A DNA stretch of 64,000 nucleotides, taken from NCBI RefSeq assembly GCF_003253995.1, contig NZ_QKZL01000006.1:124001-188000 (forward strand), given 5' to 3'. Position numbers and translations under genes: made by a program. The notes beneath the pieces were generated by a model. The model was not told the DNA's origin, searched no databases, and saw nothing but the letters and a program-made list of their open reading frames with translations. Shown one piece after another: positions 7,353 to 16,941 of this stretch (position 1 is its first letter; every line of letters starts with the position of its first letter). The DNA comes from Palleronia aestuarii. Lineage in GTDB: Bacteria > Pseudomonadota > Alphaproteobacteria > Rhodobacterales > Rhodobacteraceae.

Positions 7353-8606
7353 TCAGCGCAGCGCGCGACCCTTGAGAATCGCGTCGTGGCCGAAACGCGC
7401 GCGGATCGCGTCGGCCGCGCGTTCGGCACGGGCCCGCGTCGCGGCGCCCGGATCGAGCAGGTCGCCCGAAATGTCGGCCATCGTCGCGGGACAGAGATCG
7501 GAAAGCGCGACGCCCAGAAGGCGAAACGGTGCCTCGCCAGCCACCGGATCGTAGAGCGCGCGTGCCGTGCGATAGATGCGATCCGCGATCTGCGTGGGCT
7601 CGCGCAGGGTGAGGCGGCGTGACAGGAGGGTGTGATTCGCACGCTTGAGCTTCAGGCCCACGACGCGTCCGGCAATGTCCTTGGCCTTGGCACGATCCGC
7701 GACCTTTTCCGCGAGCCGCCAGATATGGCCGTCGATGAGGTCGGGATCGCTCAGGTCGTCGGAGAAGGTGGTCTCGTTCGAGATGCCCTTCACGGGCGCG
7801 TTGGCGGAGACGCGGCGTCGGTCTTGCCCACGGGCGAGGTGCCAGAGCCGCTCGCCCATGCCGCCGAATCGCGCGGCGAGGTCGCGCTGGTCCCAACGCA
7901 GCAGATCCGCGAAGGTCCGGATCCCCGCCCGTTCGAGCGCGTCGCGCGTCACCTGGCCCACGCCCCAGATCAGGCTTACGGGCTTGTCGGTCAGGAAGGT
8001 CTGCGTTTCTGCCCGGCCGATCACCGCGAAGCCGCGCGGCTTGTCGAGATCGGAGGCGATCTTGGCCAGGAACTTGTTGTGCGAGAGACCGATGGATCCG
8101 GCGATCCCGATCTCCTCCTGCATCCGCTTCACGAGGCGGGCCAGCATCAGCGCGGGCGGCGCGCCGTGCAGCCGCGCCGTGCCGCCGAGATCGAGGAACG
8201 CCTCGTCGAGGCTCAGCGGTTCGACCACGGGGGTGAGCTCATTCATCAGGGCGCGGACCTCGCGGCTGACCGCGGCATAGATCTCGAAGCGGGGCTTCAC
8301 GATCACCGCCTCGGGGCAGAGCTTCAGCGCCTGGAACATCGGCATGGCGGAGCGTACCCCCTTGATCCGCGCAATGTAGCAGGCCGTGGTCACGACGCCC
8401 CGCCGTCCGCCGCCGACGATGACCGGTCGGTCGCGGAGCGACGGATCGTCGCGCTTCTCCACGCTCGCGTAGAAGGCGTCACAATCCATGTGGGCGATCG
8501 ACAGATCCCAGAGCTCGGGATGCGCCAGGACGCGCGGCGAGCGGCAGGCGGGACAGCGTGTCCCGGCATCGAAGGGGGTCAGGCAATCGCGGCAGAGGGC
8601 GGGCAT
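7353..8606 (-). CDS. dinB: DNA polymerase IV with N-terminal Cys4 motif
   Basis: A 417-residue Y-family polymerase that copies past damaged bases. Polymerase motifs: MDCDAFYASVE at 40-50 (catalytic Asp41), SLDEAFLDLGGTARLHG (Asp-Glu pair in the palm), GLSHNKFLAKIASDLDKP, and a little-finger domain in the C-terminal third. Before the usual start there is a 39-residue extension with CRDC (Cys5, Cys8) and CPAC (Cys18, Cys21), a likely zinc ribbon. No clear LexA site was seen in the 115-bp gap to the divergent LacI gene. No canonical beta-clamp peptide was identified at the C terminus. Confidence 0.93.
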   Translation of the reverse strand: MPALCRDCLTPFDAGTRCPACRSPRVLAHPELWDLSIAHMDCDAFYASVEKRDDPSLRDRPVIVGGGRRGVVTTACYIARIKGVRSAMPMFQALKLCPEAVIVKPRFEIYAAVSREVRALMNELTPVVEPLSLDEAFLDLGGTARLHGAPPALMLARLVKRMQEEIGIAGSIGLSHNKFLAKIASDLDKPRGFAVIGRAETQTFLTDKPVSLIWGVGQVTRDALERAGIRTFADLLRWDQRDLAARFGGMGERLWHLARGQDRRRVSANAPVKGISNETTFSDDLSDPDLIDGHIWRLAEKVADRAKAKDIAGRVVGLKLKRANHTLLSRRLTLREPTQIADRIYRTARALYDPVAGEAPFRLLGVALSDLCPATMADISGDLLDPGAATRARAERAADAIRARFGHDAILKGRALR

Positions 8607-8721
8607 GGGCGCATCCTATGCCGGACGGCTGCGCGGGGCGAGATCAATCGGCAATCGCGTCCATGGGCTTGGCGGGGGCGAATTTTTCCGATTATGTGTC
8701 GCCACGCGACAGAAGGCGCCC

Positions 8722-9765
8722 ATGACCGACATCCGCAAGATTCCTCCCCGCCGACCGATGACGCTTCGCGACGTTTCGGAAGCATCGGGGGTGAGCGAGA
8801 TGACGGTGAGCCGCGTCCTGCGCAATCGCGGCGACGTCAGCGAGGCGACGCGCGACAAGGTTCTTCAGGCCGCAAAGGAGCTCGGATACGTGCCGAACAA
8901 GATCGCGGGCGCGCTGGCGTCCTCCCGTGTCAACCTCGTGGCCGTCATCATCCCGTCCCTCTCGAACATGGTGTTCCCGGAAGTTCTGAGCGGGATCACG
9001 GAAGTGCTCGACGATACCGACCTGCAGCCCGTCGTCGGCGTGACGAACTACCTCCCCGAACGGGAGGAGCGGGTGCTCTACGAGATGCTCTCCTGGCGAC
9101 CCTCGGGCATCATCATCGCGGGGATCGAGCATTCGGAGGCGAGCCGGTCGATGCTCCGCTCCGCCGATATCCCGGTCGTTGAGATCATGGATACCGACGG
9201 GGAGCCTGTCGATGCCGTGGTGGGTATCTCCCACCGCGCCGCAGGACGGCGGATGGCGGAGGCGATCATCAAGCAGGGCTTCGAACAGATCGGCTTTCTC
9301 GGCACGCAGATGCCGCTCGACCACCGCGCGAGGAAGCGCTTCGAGGGTTTTACGGAGACGCTGGCCAAAGCCGGGCTCGAGGTTCTGGACCAGGAATTCT
9401 ATTCCGGCGGCTCCGCCCTCGCCAAGGGCCGGGAGATGACGCAGGCCATCCTCGAACGGTCGCCCGACATCGACTTCCTCTATTATTCCAACGACATGAT
9501 CGGGGCGGGCGGATTGCTCTACTGCCTCGAGAAGGGCATCGAGATTCCCGGTCGGTTGGGGCTTGCCGGCTTCAACGGCGTGGAGCTTTTGCAGGGCCTG
9601 CCCCGCAAACTCGCCACGATGGACACGGAGCGGCGGCAGATCGGGCGTGACGCCGCCGGGATCGTCGCGCGCCGGGCCAAGGGTGAAGAGAGCGAGGGGG
9701 GGCAGCGCATCGTTCTCGAGCCGAAGATCTCCTGGGGCGACACGCTGCGCCGCTACAAGCCCTGA
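8722..9765 (+). CDS. LacI/GntR-type transcriptional regulator
   Basis: A 347-residue LacI-family repressor. The N-terminal helix-turn-helix is MTLRDVSEASGVSEMTVSRVL with the hinge helix PNKIAGALASSR (about residues 12-70), followed by a periplasmic-binding-protein-like effector domain. It resembles the gluconate repressor GntR subgroup (early SLSNMVFPEVL; GLAGFNGVELL near the end), so a sugar acid may be the effector; this is inferred. No sugar catabolic or transport genes adjoin it. AGAAGG lies upstream of ATG 8722. Confidence 0.85.
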   Translation: MTDIRKIPPRRPMTLRDVSEASGVSEMTVSRVLRNRGDVSEATRDKVLQAAKELGYVPNKIAGALASSRVNLVAVIIPSLSNMVFPEVLSGITEVLDDTDLQPVVGVTNYLPEREERVLYEMLSWRPSGIIIAGIEHSEASRSMLRSADIPVVEIMDTDGEPVDAVVGISHRAAGRRMAEAIIKQGFEQIGFLGTQMPLDHRARKRFEGFTETLAKAGLEVLDQEFYSGGSALAKGREMTQAILERSPDIDFLYYSNDMIGAGGLLYCLEKGIEIPGRLGLAGFNGVELLQGLPRKLATMDTERRQIGRDAAGIVARRAKGEESEGGQRIVLEPKISWGDTLRRYKP

Positions 9766-9769
9766 ACGT

Positions 9770-10648
9770 CTAGCGACCGACTGGGATGCGCCGTCGTGCG
9801 CGCAGGAGCGTGAAGATGCCGGCGCTCGTCACGATGGCCGCCCCGAGTGCTGTCGCGGGTGTGATCCTCTCCCCGAAGACGGCCACGCCCACCGCGGAGG
9901 CGAAGACGAGCTGAAGATAGGCGAAGGGTTGCACCGCGGAGGCCTCCGCCACCTCGTAGCAGCGGATCAGGCAGTAATGCCCGAGCGCCGCGAGGACGCA
10001 CAGTATGCCCATCCAGGCGATGTCAGCCCCGTGCAGCGGCTGCCACATCCAAAGGCCTGGCGGCGTGAGCGCGACCGCCCCGACGCAACCTGTCCAGAAG
10101 AAGCTCGTCGCGCTCGAATCGCGCCGTGACACGTAGCGGGTGAGCAACCCGTAGAGCGCGAAGAGCGCCGCCGAGGCGAGCGGGATCAGGGCGGAGGCGG
10201 AGAAGACGCCGCGGCCGGGCTGCAGGATCACGAGGATGCCGACGAACCCGATCGCGATCGCCGTCCAGCGCCGCCAGCCGACCCGCTCGCCCAGTATCGG
10301 GCCGGAAAGGGCAGCGACGAGGAGCGGGTAGCAGGCGAAGACGGCGTGTGATTCGACGAGGCCCAGGACGACGAAGCTCGCAACCATGACGCAGATTTCG
10401 AGCGCGAGGCACAGACCGCGGGCCATCTGCACGCCCGGTTGCGCGGTGCGCGCCGCCGCCCGCCATCCGCCGGCCTTCCGGCTCGCCACGGTGATGACGA
10501 ACGCCGCGAAGAACCAGTAGCGGATCATCACGATCATCAGGATGTTGTACTCGGCCGCGAGATGGCGCGAGATCGCGTCCTGCAGCGAGAAGATCGCGCT
10601 CGTCAGGATCATCAGCAGGATGCCGAGCCGTACGTTCTGCTCGGTCAT
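9770..10648 (-). CDS. EamA/DMT family transporter
   Basis: A 292-residue inner-membrane protein with about ten hydrophobic helices arranged as two EamA repeats (about 8-140 and 153-285); HAVFACYPLLVAALSGPILGERVGW and VQPFAYLQLVFASAVGVAVFGE are characteristic of the drug/metabolite transporter superfamily. The substrate cannot be read from the sequence. Its start codon overlaps the stop of mnmD by 4 nt (ATGA), so the two are cotranscribed. Confidence 0.88.
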   Translation of the reverse strand: MTEQNVRLGILLMILTSAIFSLQDAISRHLAAEYNILMIVMIRYWFFAAFVITVASRKAGGWRAAARTAQPGVQMARGLCLALEICVMVASFVVLGLVESHAVFACYPLLVAALSGPILGERVGWRRWTAIAIGFVGILVILQPGRGVFSASALIPLASAALFALYGLLTRYVSRRDSSATSFFWTGCVGAVALTPPGLWMWQPLHGADIAWMGILCVLAALGHYCLIRCYEVAEASAVQPFAYLQLVFASAVGVAVFGERITPATALGAAIVTSAGIFTLLRARRRIPVGR

Positions 10649-11313
10649 CGGCGATGTGCCCGGATCATGTGGCGCTTGCGGCCGTAGCCCGGCACGCGGT
10701 CGACATCGAACCCGGCCGCGTCGAGCGCGCGGCGCACGTGGCCCGCGGCGGTGTAGCTCGACGCCGTTCCGCCTGGCGCGGTGCGGCCTGCGACCTCCGC
10801 CATAAGGGCGTCCGACCAGAGCTCGGGGTTTCGCGCCGGGGCGAACCCGTCAAGGAACCAGGCATCGGCCGATCCGTCCCAGCGTGGAAGCGTGGTGCGC
10901 GCATCGCCCGCGATCACCTCGAGCGTCAGCCCGTCGAGCGTCAGGCAGCCCGGCCCGGACCACTTCGCAAGGAGCTCTTCCGCTTCGGGGGAGAGGGCGG
11001 GAAAGGCGGCAAGCGCCTGTTCCATCTCCGTTCGGCCGAGCGGATAGGCCTCGAAGCTCGTGAAGCGCAGCGGCCCGGAAAGCCCGGCTTGCCGCCAGGC
11101 CCGCCAGGCGACGAGGGCATTGAGGCCGGTGCCGAAGCCCAATTCGGCGATATGGAAGCCCGAACGGAAACGGGCGGGCAGGTCGTTGCCGTCGAGGAAA
11201 ACGTGGGTGGTCTCAGCTGCGCCATCCTCGAGCGAGTAATAGGGATCGCCGAAGCGGCGGGAGACCGGAACGCCGTCGCGCCAGTCGAGCGCGCTCTGGT
11301 CAAGGTCGTGCAT
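10645..11313 (-). CDS. mnmD: tRNA (mnm5s2U34) methyltransferase MnmD
   Basis: A 222-residue SAM-dependent methyltransferase equal to the N-terminal domain of MnmC. It would methylate 5-aminomethyl-2-thiouridine at the wobble position of certain tRNAs. SAM-binding loop IAELGFGTGLNAL (about residues 54-66) and the domain signature ADAWFLDGFAPARNPELWS are clear. In Escherichia coli this domain is fused to an FAD-dependent oxidoreductase; here the oxidoreductase-like gene is separate and divergent, 51 bp away. Gene order is mnmD then a DMT permease. Confidence 0.88.
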   Translation of the reverse strand: MHDLDQSALDWRDGVPVSRRFGDPYYSLEDGAAETTHVFLDGNDLPARFRSGFHIAELGFGTGLNALVAWRAWRQAGLSGPLRFTSFEAYPLGRTEMEQALAAFPALSPEAEELLAKWSGPGCLTLDGLTLEVIAGDARTTLPRWDGSADAWFLDGFAPARNPELWSDALMAEVAGRTAPGGTASSYTAAGHVRRALDAAGFDVDRVPGYGRKRHMIRAHRR

Positions 11314-11364
11314 GGCGAGTACCCCTCCGCCCTGCGCTTTTGGCGACGGAGCGGGAGGGATGCA

Positions 11365-12396
11365 ATGGTCGACGTGACGGTGCGCGGGGCGGGGATTTTC
11401 GGCCTCTCCATCGCCTGGGCCTGCGCGTGCCGCGGCGCCCGCGTGGTCGTTGCCGATCCGTTTGGGCCCGGAGCCAGCGCATCGGGCGGGATCGTCGGCG
11501 CGCTCGCCCCGCACGTGCCGGAGGGGTGGAACGCGAAGAAGGCGTTCCAGTTCGACAGCCTCCTCGCGGCGGAGGGTTTCTGGCGGGAGGCGGAGGCAGC
11601 GGGCGGCGTGCCCGCGGGCTATGCTAGATGCGGGCGTCTGCAGCCCATCGGCGACGAAGCCGGTCTCGACCGGGCCCGGGAGCGCGCGGTCTCCGCCGCG
11701 ACGCTCTGGGAGGGCCGGGCATCCTGGGAGGTCGTGCAGGCGGAGGACACCTGGGCTCCCGAGAGCCCGACCGGGCAGTACGTCCGCGATACGCTGAGCG
11801 CGCGGATCCATCCCCGCCGGGCGGTGGCCTGCCTCGTCGCGGCGCTCGCGTCCCGGAGCGTCGATGTCATGGCGGAGGCGCCAGATCGTGGTGCGATCCT
11901 TTGGGCCACCGGCGCGGCGGGGCTGGTGGAACTCTCGGCGACCTTCGACCAACCCGTGGGTCAGCCGATCAAGGGACAGGCCGCACTCCTCGCGTACGAT
12001 GCGCGCGACGCGCCGCAGCTTTTCGCGGACGGGATCCACATCGTGCCCCATGCCGACGGCACGGTGGCCGTGGGATCGACGACGGAGCGTCTCTACGACG
12101 ATCCGACGACGACGGATGCTGGGCTAGATGACGTGATCGCGCGGGCGCGGGCGCTCGTGCCGGAACTGCGCGGAGCCGCGGTGCTAGAGCGCTGGGCGGG
12201 GCTCCGGCCCCGGGCGCGGACCCGCGCGCCGATCCTCGGACCCTGGCCGGGGCGGGAGGGGCATTTCGTGGCCAACGGGGGGTTCAAGATCGGCTTCGGG
12301 ATGGCGCCGGGCGTGGCGGAGGCGATGGCCGATCTCTTGCTGGAGGGGCGCGACACGATTCCCGAGGGCTTCCGCGTGAGCGATTGCCTCCGCTAG
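11365..12396 (+). CDS. FAD-dependent oxidoreductase (DAO family; MnmC2-like)
   Basis: A 343-residue flavoprotein of the D-amino-acid oxidase family: dinucleotide-binding motif VRGAGIFGLSIAWACA near residue 6, DPFGPGASASGGIVGAL, and the C-terminal FVANGGFKIGFGMAPGVAEAMADLLL. Being divergent from mnmD, it probably supplies the MnmC C-terminal activity (oxidative removal of carboxymethyl from cmnm5s2U34); a glycine-oxidase-like role is the alternative. GGGAGGGA precedes ATG 11365. Confidence 0.75.
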   Translation: MVDVTVRGAGIFGLSIAWACACRGARVVVADPFGPGASASGGIVGALAPHVPEGWNAKKAFQFDSLLAAEGFWREAEAAGGVPAGYARCGRLQPIGDEAGLDRARERAVSAATLWEGRASWEVVQAEDTWAPESPTGQYVRDTLSARIHPRRAVACLVAALASRSVDVMAEAPDRGAILWATGAAGLVELSATFDQPVGQPIKGQAALLAYDARDAPQLFADGIHIVPHADGTVAVGSTTERLYDDPTTTDAGLDDVIARARALVPELRGAAVLERWAGLRPRARTRAPILGPWPGREGHFVANGGFKIGFGMAPGVAEAMADLLLEGRDTIPEGFRVSDCLR

Positions 12397-12397
12397 C

Positions 12398-13153
12398 TCA
12401 ACGGCCGCCCGCGATGTCGAGGATCGCGCCCGTGGCGTAAGAGGCGTTCCCGCTCGCAAGCCAGACGATCGCCTCGGCGACCTCCTCCGCGGTTCCGGCA
12501 CGACCGAGCGGCACGCCGGAGCCCAGCTCCCGCGCGCGGTCAGGCCGGCCGCCGCTTGCATGGATTTCCGTCTCGATGAGGCCGGGGCGGACGGCATTGA
12601 CGCGGATGTTGTCGCCTCCGAGTTCCTTGGCGAGGCCGATGGTCAGGGTGTCGAGAGCGCCCTTCGTGGCCGCGTAATCGACGTATTCGAAGGGCGCGCC
12701 CAGCCGCGCAGCGGCGGAGGAGACGAGGACCAGCGCCGCCGCCGGCCGCTCGGTTCCGCGGGGCAGGCGACGCGCGGCTTCCCGCGCGCAGAAGAGTGCA
12801 CCGACAAGGTTGGTATCGATCATACGGCGCAGGCGGTCCGCTTCCATCCGGGCGAGCGGCATGCCCGGCGCGACGATGCCTGCATTGACGACGACGGCGT
12901 CGAGCCCGCCGAGCGCCGTCTCCGCCTCGTCGAAGAGGTGCAGGACATCCGCCTCCTGCGCGACATCCGCTTGGATCGCGTGGGCCATGCCGCCGCCTGT
13001 GCGAACCTCTTCGACGACGCTTTCCGCCGCCGCCACGTCGCTGTGGTATCCGAGGGCAACGGGCCACCCGCGCCGGGCCGAAAGCAGCGCCGTGGCCCGC
13101 CCGATCCCGCGCGAGCCGCCGGTCACGAGGATCCGGCGACGTGCCTCGCTCAT
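12398..13153 (-). CDS. SDR family oxidoreductase
   Basis: A 251-residue short-chain dehydrogenase. Cofactor site ILVTGGSRGIGRA at 8-20, VNAGIVAPG (NAG motif), catalytic Ser in LVSSAAAR and Tyr/Lys in YAATKGA. It resembles FabG-like NADP-dependent reductases; the substrate is unknown. Its start overlaps the ald stop by 4 nt, so it is translated from the same message as alanine dehydrogenase. It converges with the FAD oxidoreductase with a 1-nt gap. Confidence 0.88.
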   Translation of the reverse strand: MSEARRRILVTGGSRGIGRATALLSARRGWPVALGYHSDVAAAESVVEEVRTGGGMAHAIQADVAQEADVLHLFDEAETALGGLDAVVVNAGIVAPGMPLARMEADRLRRMIDTNLVGALFCAREAARRLPRGTERPAAALVLVSSAAARLGAPFEYVDYAATKGALDTLTIGLAKELGGDNIRVNAVRPGLIETEIHASGGRPDRARELGSGVPLGRAGTAEEVAEAIVWLASGNASYATGAILDIAGGR

Positions 13154-14268
13154 GCGGCGAGCACTTTCTCCACGGGCGTCGCGTCGATACCGAGCGCCTC
13201 GCCCACGGGGATGTAGGTCAGCGTCCCGGCATGGACGTTGAGGCCCTGGGCCAGATGCGGATCCTCCCGGCAGGCCGTTTCCCAGCCCTTGTCGGCAAGC
13301 GCGATGAGGAAGGGCATCGTCGCATTGCCGAGCGCGAGGGTGGAGGTGCGGGCTACCGCGCCCGGCATGTTGGCCACGCAGTAATGCATGATGCCGTCCA
13401 CTTCGTAGATCGGATCGTCGTGGGTGGTGGGCTTGGAGGTCTCGAAGCAGCCGCCTTGGTCGATCGCCACGTCGACGATCGCCGCGCCGCGCTTCATGCG
13501 CGAGAGCTGGTCGCGGGTGACGAGTTTCGGCGCGGCCGCGCCGGGAATGAGCACGGCGCCGATCACCATGTCGGCCTTAGCCACTTCCTCGGCGGTATTT
13601 CCCGCGGAGGCGTAGCGGGTCCGGAGGCGGCCGCCGAACGTCTCGTCGATCTGGCGCAGGCGGGGCAGGGACCGGTCAAGCACCGTGACCTCCGCGCCCA
13701 TGCCCGCCGCGATCCGCGCCGCATGGGTGCCCACCACGCCGCCGCCGATCACCACGACCTCGGCCGGCAGCACGCCCGGCACGCCGCCCAGAAGGACCCC
13801 GCGTCCGCCATTGGCCTTCTGTAGTGTCCACGCGCCCATCTGAGGGGCGAGCCGTCCCGCGACTTCCGACATCGGCGCGAGGAGCGGCAGGCCGCCCCGT
13901 GCATCCGTTACCGTCTCGTAGGCGATGCAAGTCGCACCCGAGGCCATCAGGTCGCGGGTCTGCTCGGGATCGGGGGCGAGATGGAGGTAGGTGAAGAGGA
14001 TCTGCCCCTCGCGCAGCATCTTGCGCTCCGCCGCCTGTGGTTCCTTCACCTTCACGACCATGTCGGCACGCGCGAAGATCTCCTCAGCACCGTCCACGAG
14101 CGTCGCGCCCGCCGTCTCGTAATCGGCATCGGTGAAGCCCGCGCCGTCCCCGGCGCCCGTCTGGATCAAGACCTCGTGGCCGTGACCGATGGCCTCGCGG
14201 GCGGCATTGGGCGTCATTCCGACGCGGAATTCCTGGGCCTTCGTCTCGGTGGGGCAGCCGATGCGCAT
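13150..14268 (-). CDS. ald: Alanine dehydrogenase
   Basis: A 372-residue NAD-dependent L-alanine dehydrogenase (alanine to pyruvate plus ammonium). N terminus [20 protein letters not shown] and MVVKVKEPQ (substrate-binding Lys) are typical; [14 protein letters not shown] carries the active-site His; the Rossmann motif is [14 protein letters not shown]. Length matches the family. The minus-strand promoter should lie in the 52 bp before the start, shared with the end of the DUF2834 gene. The SDR gene is cotranscribed. Confidence 0.95.
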   Translation of the reverse strand: MRIGCPTETKAQEFRVGMTPNAAREAIGHGHEVLIQTGAGDGAGFTDADYETAGATLVDGAEEIFARADMVVKVKEPQAAERKMLREGQILFTYLHLAPDPEQTRDLMASGATCIAYETVTDARGGLPLLAPMSEVAGRLAPQMGAWTLQKANGGRGVLLGGVPGVLPAEVVVIGGGVVGTHAARIAAGMGAEVTVLDRSLPRLRQIDETFGGRLRTRYASAGNTAEEVAKADMVIGAVLIPGAAAPKLVTRDQLSRMKRGAAIVDVAIDQGGCFETSKPTTHDDPIYEVDGIMHYCVANMPGAVARTSTLALGNATMPFLIALADKGWETACREDPHLAQGLNVHAGTLTYIPVGEALGIDATPVEKVLAA

Positions 14269-14320
14269 CGTGGTCTCCTTGCTGATCTTGCCCCGGAGTA
14301 TGGCCCGACATGCGCCGGGA

Positions 14321-14632
14321 TCAAACCCGCGCCGAACGGGAGAAGCGGAGAAACAGATAGAGCGGCAGCCCGCAGCTCAACCCGATGAGGAAGGTCGCCG
14401 GGATCGCGGCGAGCCCCTTGCGGTGACCCGTCGTCAGGCTCTCCCAGAGAACCCAGATCGTGAACGAGATCGCGGCGATCGTCAGATCCCAGGTCAGCCC
14501 CGTGACGGAGGCATTGGCGTACCAGGCACCGATCATCTGGCCCCAGGAATTGCCCTCCGCGAGGTAGCGGGTGAAGTGCCACATCGGATGGACCGCCCCC
14601 CAGGCCGCGAGGGCCAGGAACACCCAGCGCAT
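14321..14632 (-). CDS. DUF2834 family membrane protein
   Basis: A 103-residue protein with three hydrophobic segments (about 2-18, 45-64, 76-95) and family features such as VHPMWHFTRYLAEGNSW and TWDLTIAAISFTIWVLWE. The function of DUF2834 is unknown. The ATG overlaps the stop of the preceding 49-residue lipoprotein gene by one base (TGATG), placing it last in the argH operon. Confidence 0.85.
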   Translation of the reverse strand: MRWVFLALAAWGAVHPMWHFTRYLAEGNSWGQMIGAWYANASVTGLTWDLTIAAISFTIWVLWESLTTGHRKGLAAIPATFLIGLSCGLPLYLFLRFSRSARV

Positions 14633-14781
14633 CAGAATCCGCCCGCGACGCCGATCGATGCGGTCCCGGAGATGTCGATGTTCGGCCCATCGGCGATGCC
14701 TGGCCCGGGCCGCTCCGGCGCGCCGTTCGCGCCGCATCCGGCCAGGGCGGCGAGGCAAAGAAGGATGACGGTGATGCGCAT
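14632..14781 (-). CDS. Small lipoprotein (49 aa)
   Basis: A short frame encoding 49 residues: Met-Arg, a hydrophobic core, and lipobox LAGC at 13-16, so the mature lipoprotein would be 34 residues beginning at Cys16 and ending in IGVAGGF. It lies 13 bp after the previous lipoprotein gene and overlaps the DUF2834 start by 1 nt. The lipobox and tight translational coupling are the reasons to believe it is real. The mature part is Gly/Pro-rich and shows no domain. Confidence 0.7.
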   Translation of the reverse strand: MRITVILLCLAALAGCGANGAPERPGPGIADGPNIDISGTASIGVAGGF

Positions 14782-14794
14782 GGGTGCGGCTTTC

Positions 14795-14956
14795 CTATCG
14801 ATAGACCGTCACGGCGCCGTAACGGCCGCCGAGCGTAAGGCTGGGAGTGACCCGGATATCGCCCCCGCCGACGCCGACGCCGACATTGGCGTAGGGCCGC
14901 GTCTCCGCACAGGCGGCGAGGCCGAGGCAGACGAGGATTGCGAGAAGCGGTTTCAC
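14795..14956 (-). CDS. Small lipoprotein downstream of argH (53 aa)
   Basis: With GTG 14956, which overlaps the argH stop by 4 nt (GTGA), the product is 53 residues: V(M)[15 protein letters not shown], a classic signal peptide with lipobox LAAC, then a Gly/Val-rich tail ending [11 protein letters not shown] 14974 in the same frame would add six residues before the signal peptide and is less likely. Small lipoproteins of this sort are commonly found just after argH in Rhodobacterales. Function unknown. Confidence 0.75.
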   Translation of the reverse strand: MKPLLAILVCLGLAACAETRPYANVGVGVGGGDIRVTPSLTLGGRYGAVTVYR

Positions 14957-16344
14957 CCCAGGTGCGACCTCCATCGGGCGATCTGCGCCCGGACGTTCTC
15001 CGGCGCGGTTCCGCCATAGGAGGTACGCGACGCCACGGACTTGTCTACCCCGAGCACGTCGAAGACACCGTCGGATATCGCGGAGTTGATCTCCTGCATC
15101 TCCGCAAGCGAGAGGTCGGGGAGGTCGCAGCCCTTCCGCTCCGCGAGCGCCACGAGCGCGCCGGTCGCATGGTGCGCGTCGCGAAACGGCAGGTTCGCCT
15201 CGCGCACGAGCCAGTCGGCGAGATCGGTCGCGGTGGAAAAGCCGCTTCCCGCCGCGGCGCGCAGCGACTCCCGATTGGCGCTCATGTCGCCGACCATGCC
15301 GGTCATCGCGGCAAGCGACAGCATCAGCGTGTCGGCGGCGTCGAAGACCTGCTCTTTGTCCTCTTGCATGTCCTTGGAATAGGCGAGCGGCAGCCCCTTC
15401 ATCACCGTGAGCAGCGCCACCTGCGCGCCGAAGATGCGGCCGATCTTGGCGCGGAGCAGTTCCGCGGCGTCGGGGTTCTTCTTCTGCGGCATGATCGAGG
15501 AACCGGTCGAGAAACGGTCCGACAAGGCCACGAAGCGGAACTGCGCCGAAGACCAGATCACCAGTTCCTCGGCGAGGCGCGAGAGATGCATGGCGGTGAT
15601 GGATGCGGCGGAGAGGAATTCGAGCGCGAAGTCGCGATCGGACACGGCGTCGAGCGAATTGGCCGACGGCCGGTCGAAGCCCAGCTCCGCGGCGGTCATC
15701 TCGCGGTCGATCGGGAAGGACGTGCCGGCAAGCGCCGCGGCGCCGAGCGGGCATTCGTTCATCCTGGCGCGGGCGTCGCGCAGGCGGGAATGATCGCGGG
15801 CGAACATCTCCACATAGGCCATCATGTGGTGGCCCCAGGTGACGGGCTGCGCGCTCTGGAGATGGGTGAAGCCGGGCATGACCCAGTCGGCCCCCGCCTC
15901 CGCCTGGTCGAGAAGCGCGCGCTGGAGTGCGGCGAGGCCCTCCATCGCCGCGTCGCACTGGTCGCGCACCCAGAGACGGAAGTCGGTCGCCACCTGATCG
16001 TTGCGTGACCGCCCGGTATGCAGGCGGCGACCCGCATCGCCGATGAGCTCGATGAGCCGCGCCTCCACGTTCATGTGGATGTCCTCTAGCGCGGTGGAGA
16101 ACTCGAATTTCCCCTCCTCGATCTCTGACAACACGGTGAGGAGCCCTTCCCGGATCGCGTCGGCATCCTTATCGGTGAGGATGCCCTGCGCGGCGAGCAT
16201 CGCGGCATGGGCGCGCGAGCCCGCGATGTCCTGGGCGGCAAGACGGCGGTCGAAACCGATCGAGGCGTTGATCGCCTCCATGATCGCATCGGGCCCGCCG
16301 GCGAACCGTCCGCCCCACATCGCGTTGGAAGTCTGATCAGCCAT
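14953..16344 (-). CDS. argH: Argininosuccinate lyase
   Basis: A 463-residue fumarase/aspartase-superfamily enzyme that splits argininosuccinate into arginine and fumarate, the last step of arginine synthesis. The superfamily signature [20 protein letters not shown] is intact, as are NEVARL-type N-terminal [13 protein letters not shown] and [15 protein letters not shown]. First gene of a unit with two small lipoproteins and DUF2834. It is divergent from tlpA with only 24 bp between the starts, so the promoters must overlap the coding regions or each other. Confidence 0.97.
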   Translation of the reverse strand: MADQTSNAMWGGRFAGGPDAIMEAINASIGFDRRLAAQDIAGSRAHAAMLAAQGILTDKDADAIREGLLTVLSEIEEGKFEFSTALEDIHMNVEARLIELIGDAGRRLHTGRSRNDQVATDFRLWVRDQCDAAMEGLAALQRALLDQAEAGADWVMPGFTHLQSAQPVTWGHHMMAYVEMFARDHSRLRDARARMNECPLGAAALAGTSFPIDREMTAAELGFDRPSANSLDAVSDRDFALEFLSAASITAMHLSRLAEELVIWSSAQFRFVALSDRFSTGSSIMPQKKNPDAAELLRAKIGRIFGAQVALLTVMKGLPLAYSKDMQEDKEQVFDAADTLMLSLAAMTGMVGDMSANRESLRAAAGSGFSTATDLADWLVREANLPFRDAHHATGALVALAERKGCDLPDLSLAEMQEINSAISDGVFDVLGVDKSVASRTSYGGTAPENVRAQIARWRSHLG

Positions 16345-16368
16345 GCCTGCCCCCCGGAGGATACTTCG

Positions 16369-16920
16369 ATGAAATCTGCTTTTGCCGCCGCTCTCTATCT
16401 CGCGCTCGTGACCGGCGCAAATGCCGACCCGGATCTCGAGCCGCTGCGGCAAGGCGACATGCGCAAGCTGAATCTTCACAGCGAGCCCGCCCCGGTTTCG
16501 ACCGCTGTCTTCACCGATCCCGACGGGGGCGAGCACGTCCTGTCGGATTGGGAGGGCAAGCACGTGCTGGTTAACTTCTGGGCGACCTGGTGCGCGCCCT
16601 GCCGGGAGGAGATGCCGGCCCTCGATGCGCTGCAGAAGGAATTCAGCGGTGAGAATTTCGAGGTCGTGACGATCGCAACGGGTCGCAACACGGTCCACGG
16701 GATCGAGACGTTCTTCGCCGAGGAGGGGATCGAGGCCCTGCCGGTCCTGCTCGATCCGTCGCAGGCGCTCGCCCGCGAGATGGGCGTACTCGGCCTTCCC
16801 GTCACGCTCGTCCTCGACCCGGAGGGCCGGGAGATCGGGCGCCTGATGGGCGATGCCGACTGGAACGGCGCGGACGCCCGCGCCCTCGTCGAGGCGATGC
16901 TCGAAGGAGGCGCGAGCTAG
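16369..16920 (+). CDS. tlpA: TlpA family thiol-disulfide reductase
   Basis: A 183-residue periplasmic thioredoxin-fold protein. Signal peptide about 1-19; redox motif WCAPC with Cys75 and Cys78 after VLVNFWAT; cis-Pro loop GLPVTLVLD. TlpA-type proteins reduce cysteines during cytochrome oxidase (CuA) or cytochrome c maturation. CGGAGG lies 9 nt before ATG 16369. Its divergent pairing with argH is common in Rhodobacterales. Specific client proteins cannot be told from the sequence. Confidence 0.9.
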   Translation: MKSAFAAALYLALVTGANADPDLEPLRQGDMRKLNLHSEPAPVSTAVFTDPDGGEHVLSDWEGKHVLVNFWATWCAPCREEMPALDALQKEFSGENFEVVTIATGRNTVHGIETFFAEEGIEALPVLLDPSQALAREMGVLGLPVTLVLDPEGREIGRLMGDADWNGADARALVEAMLEGGAS

Positions 16921-16941
16921 GTCGCGATAGCTGGTACGAGC

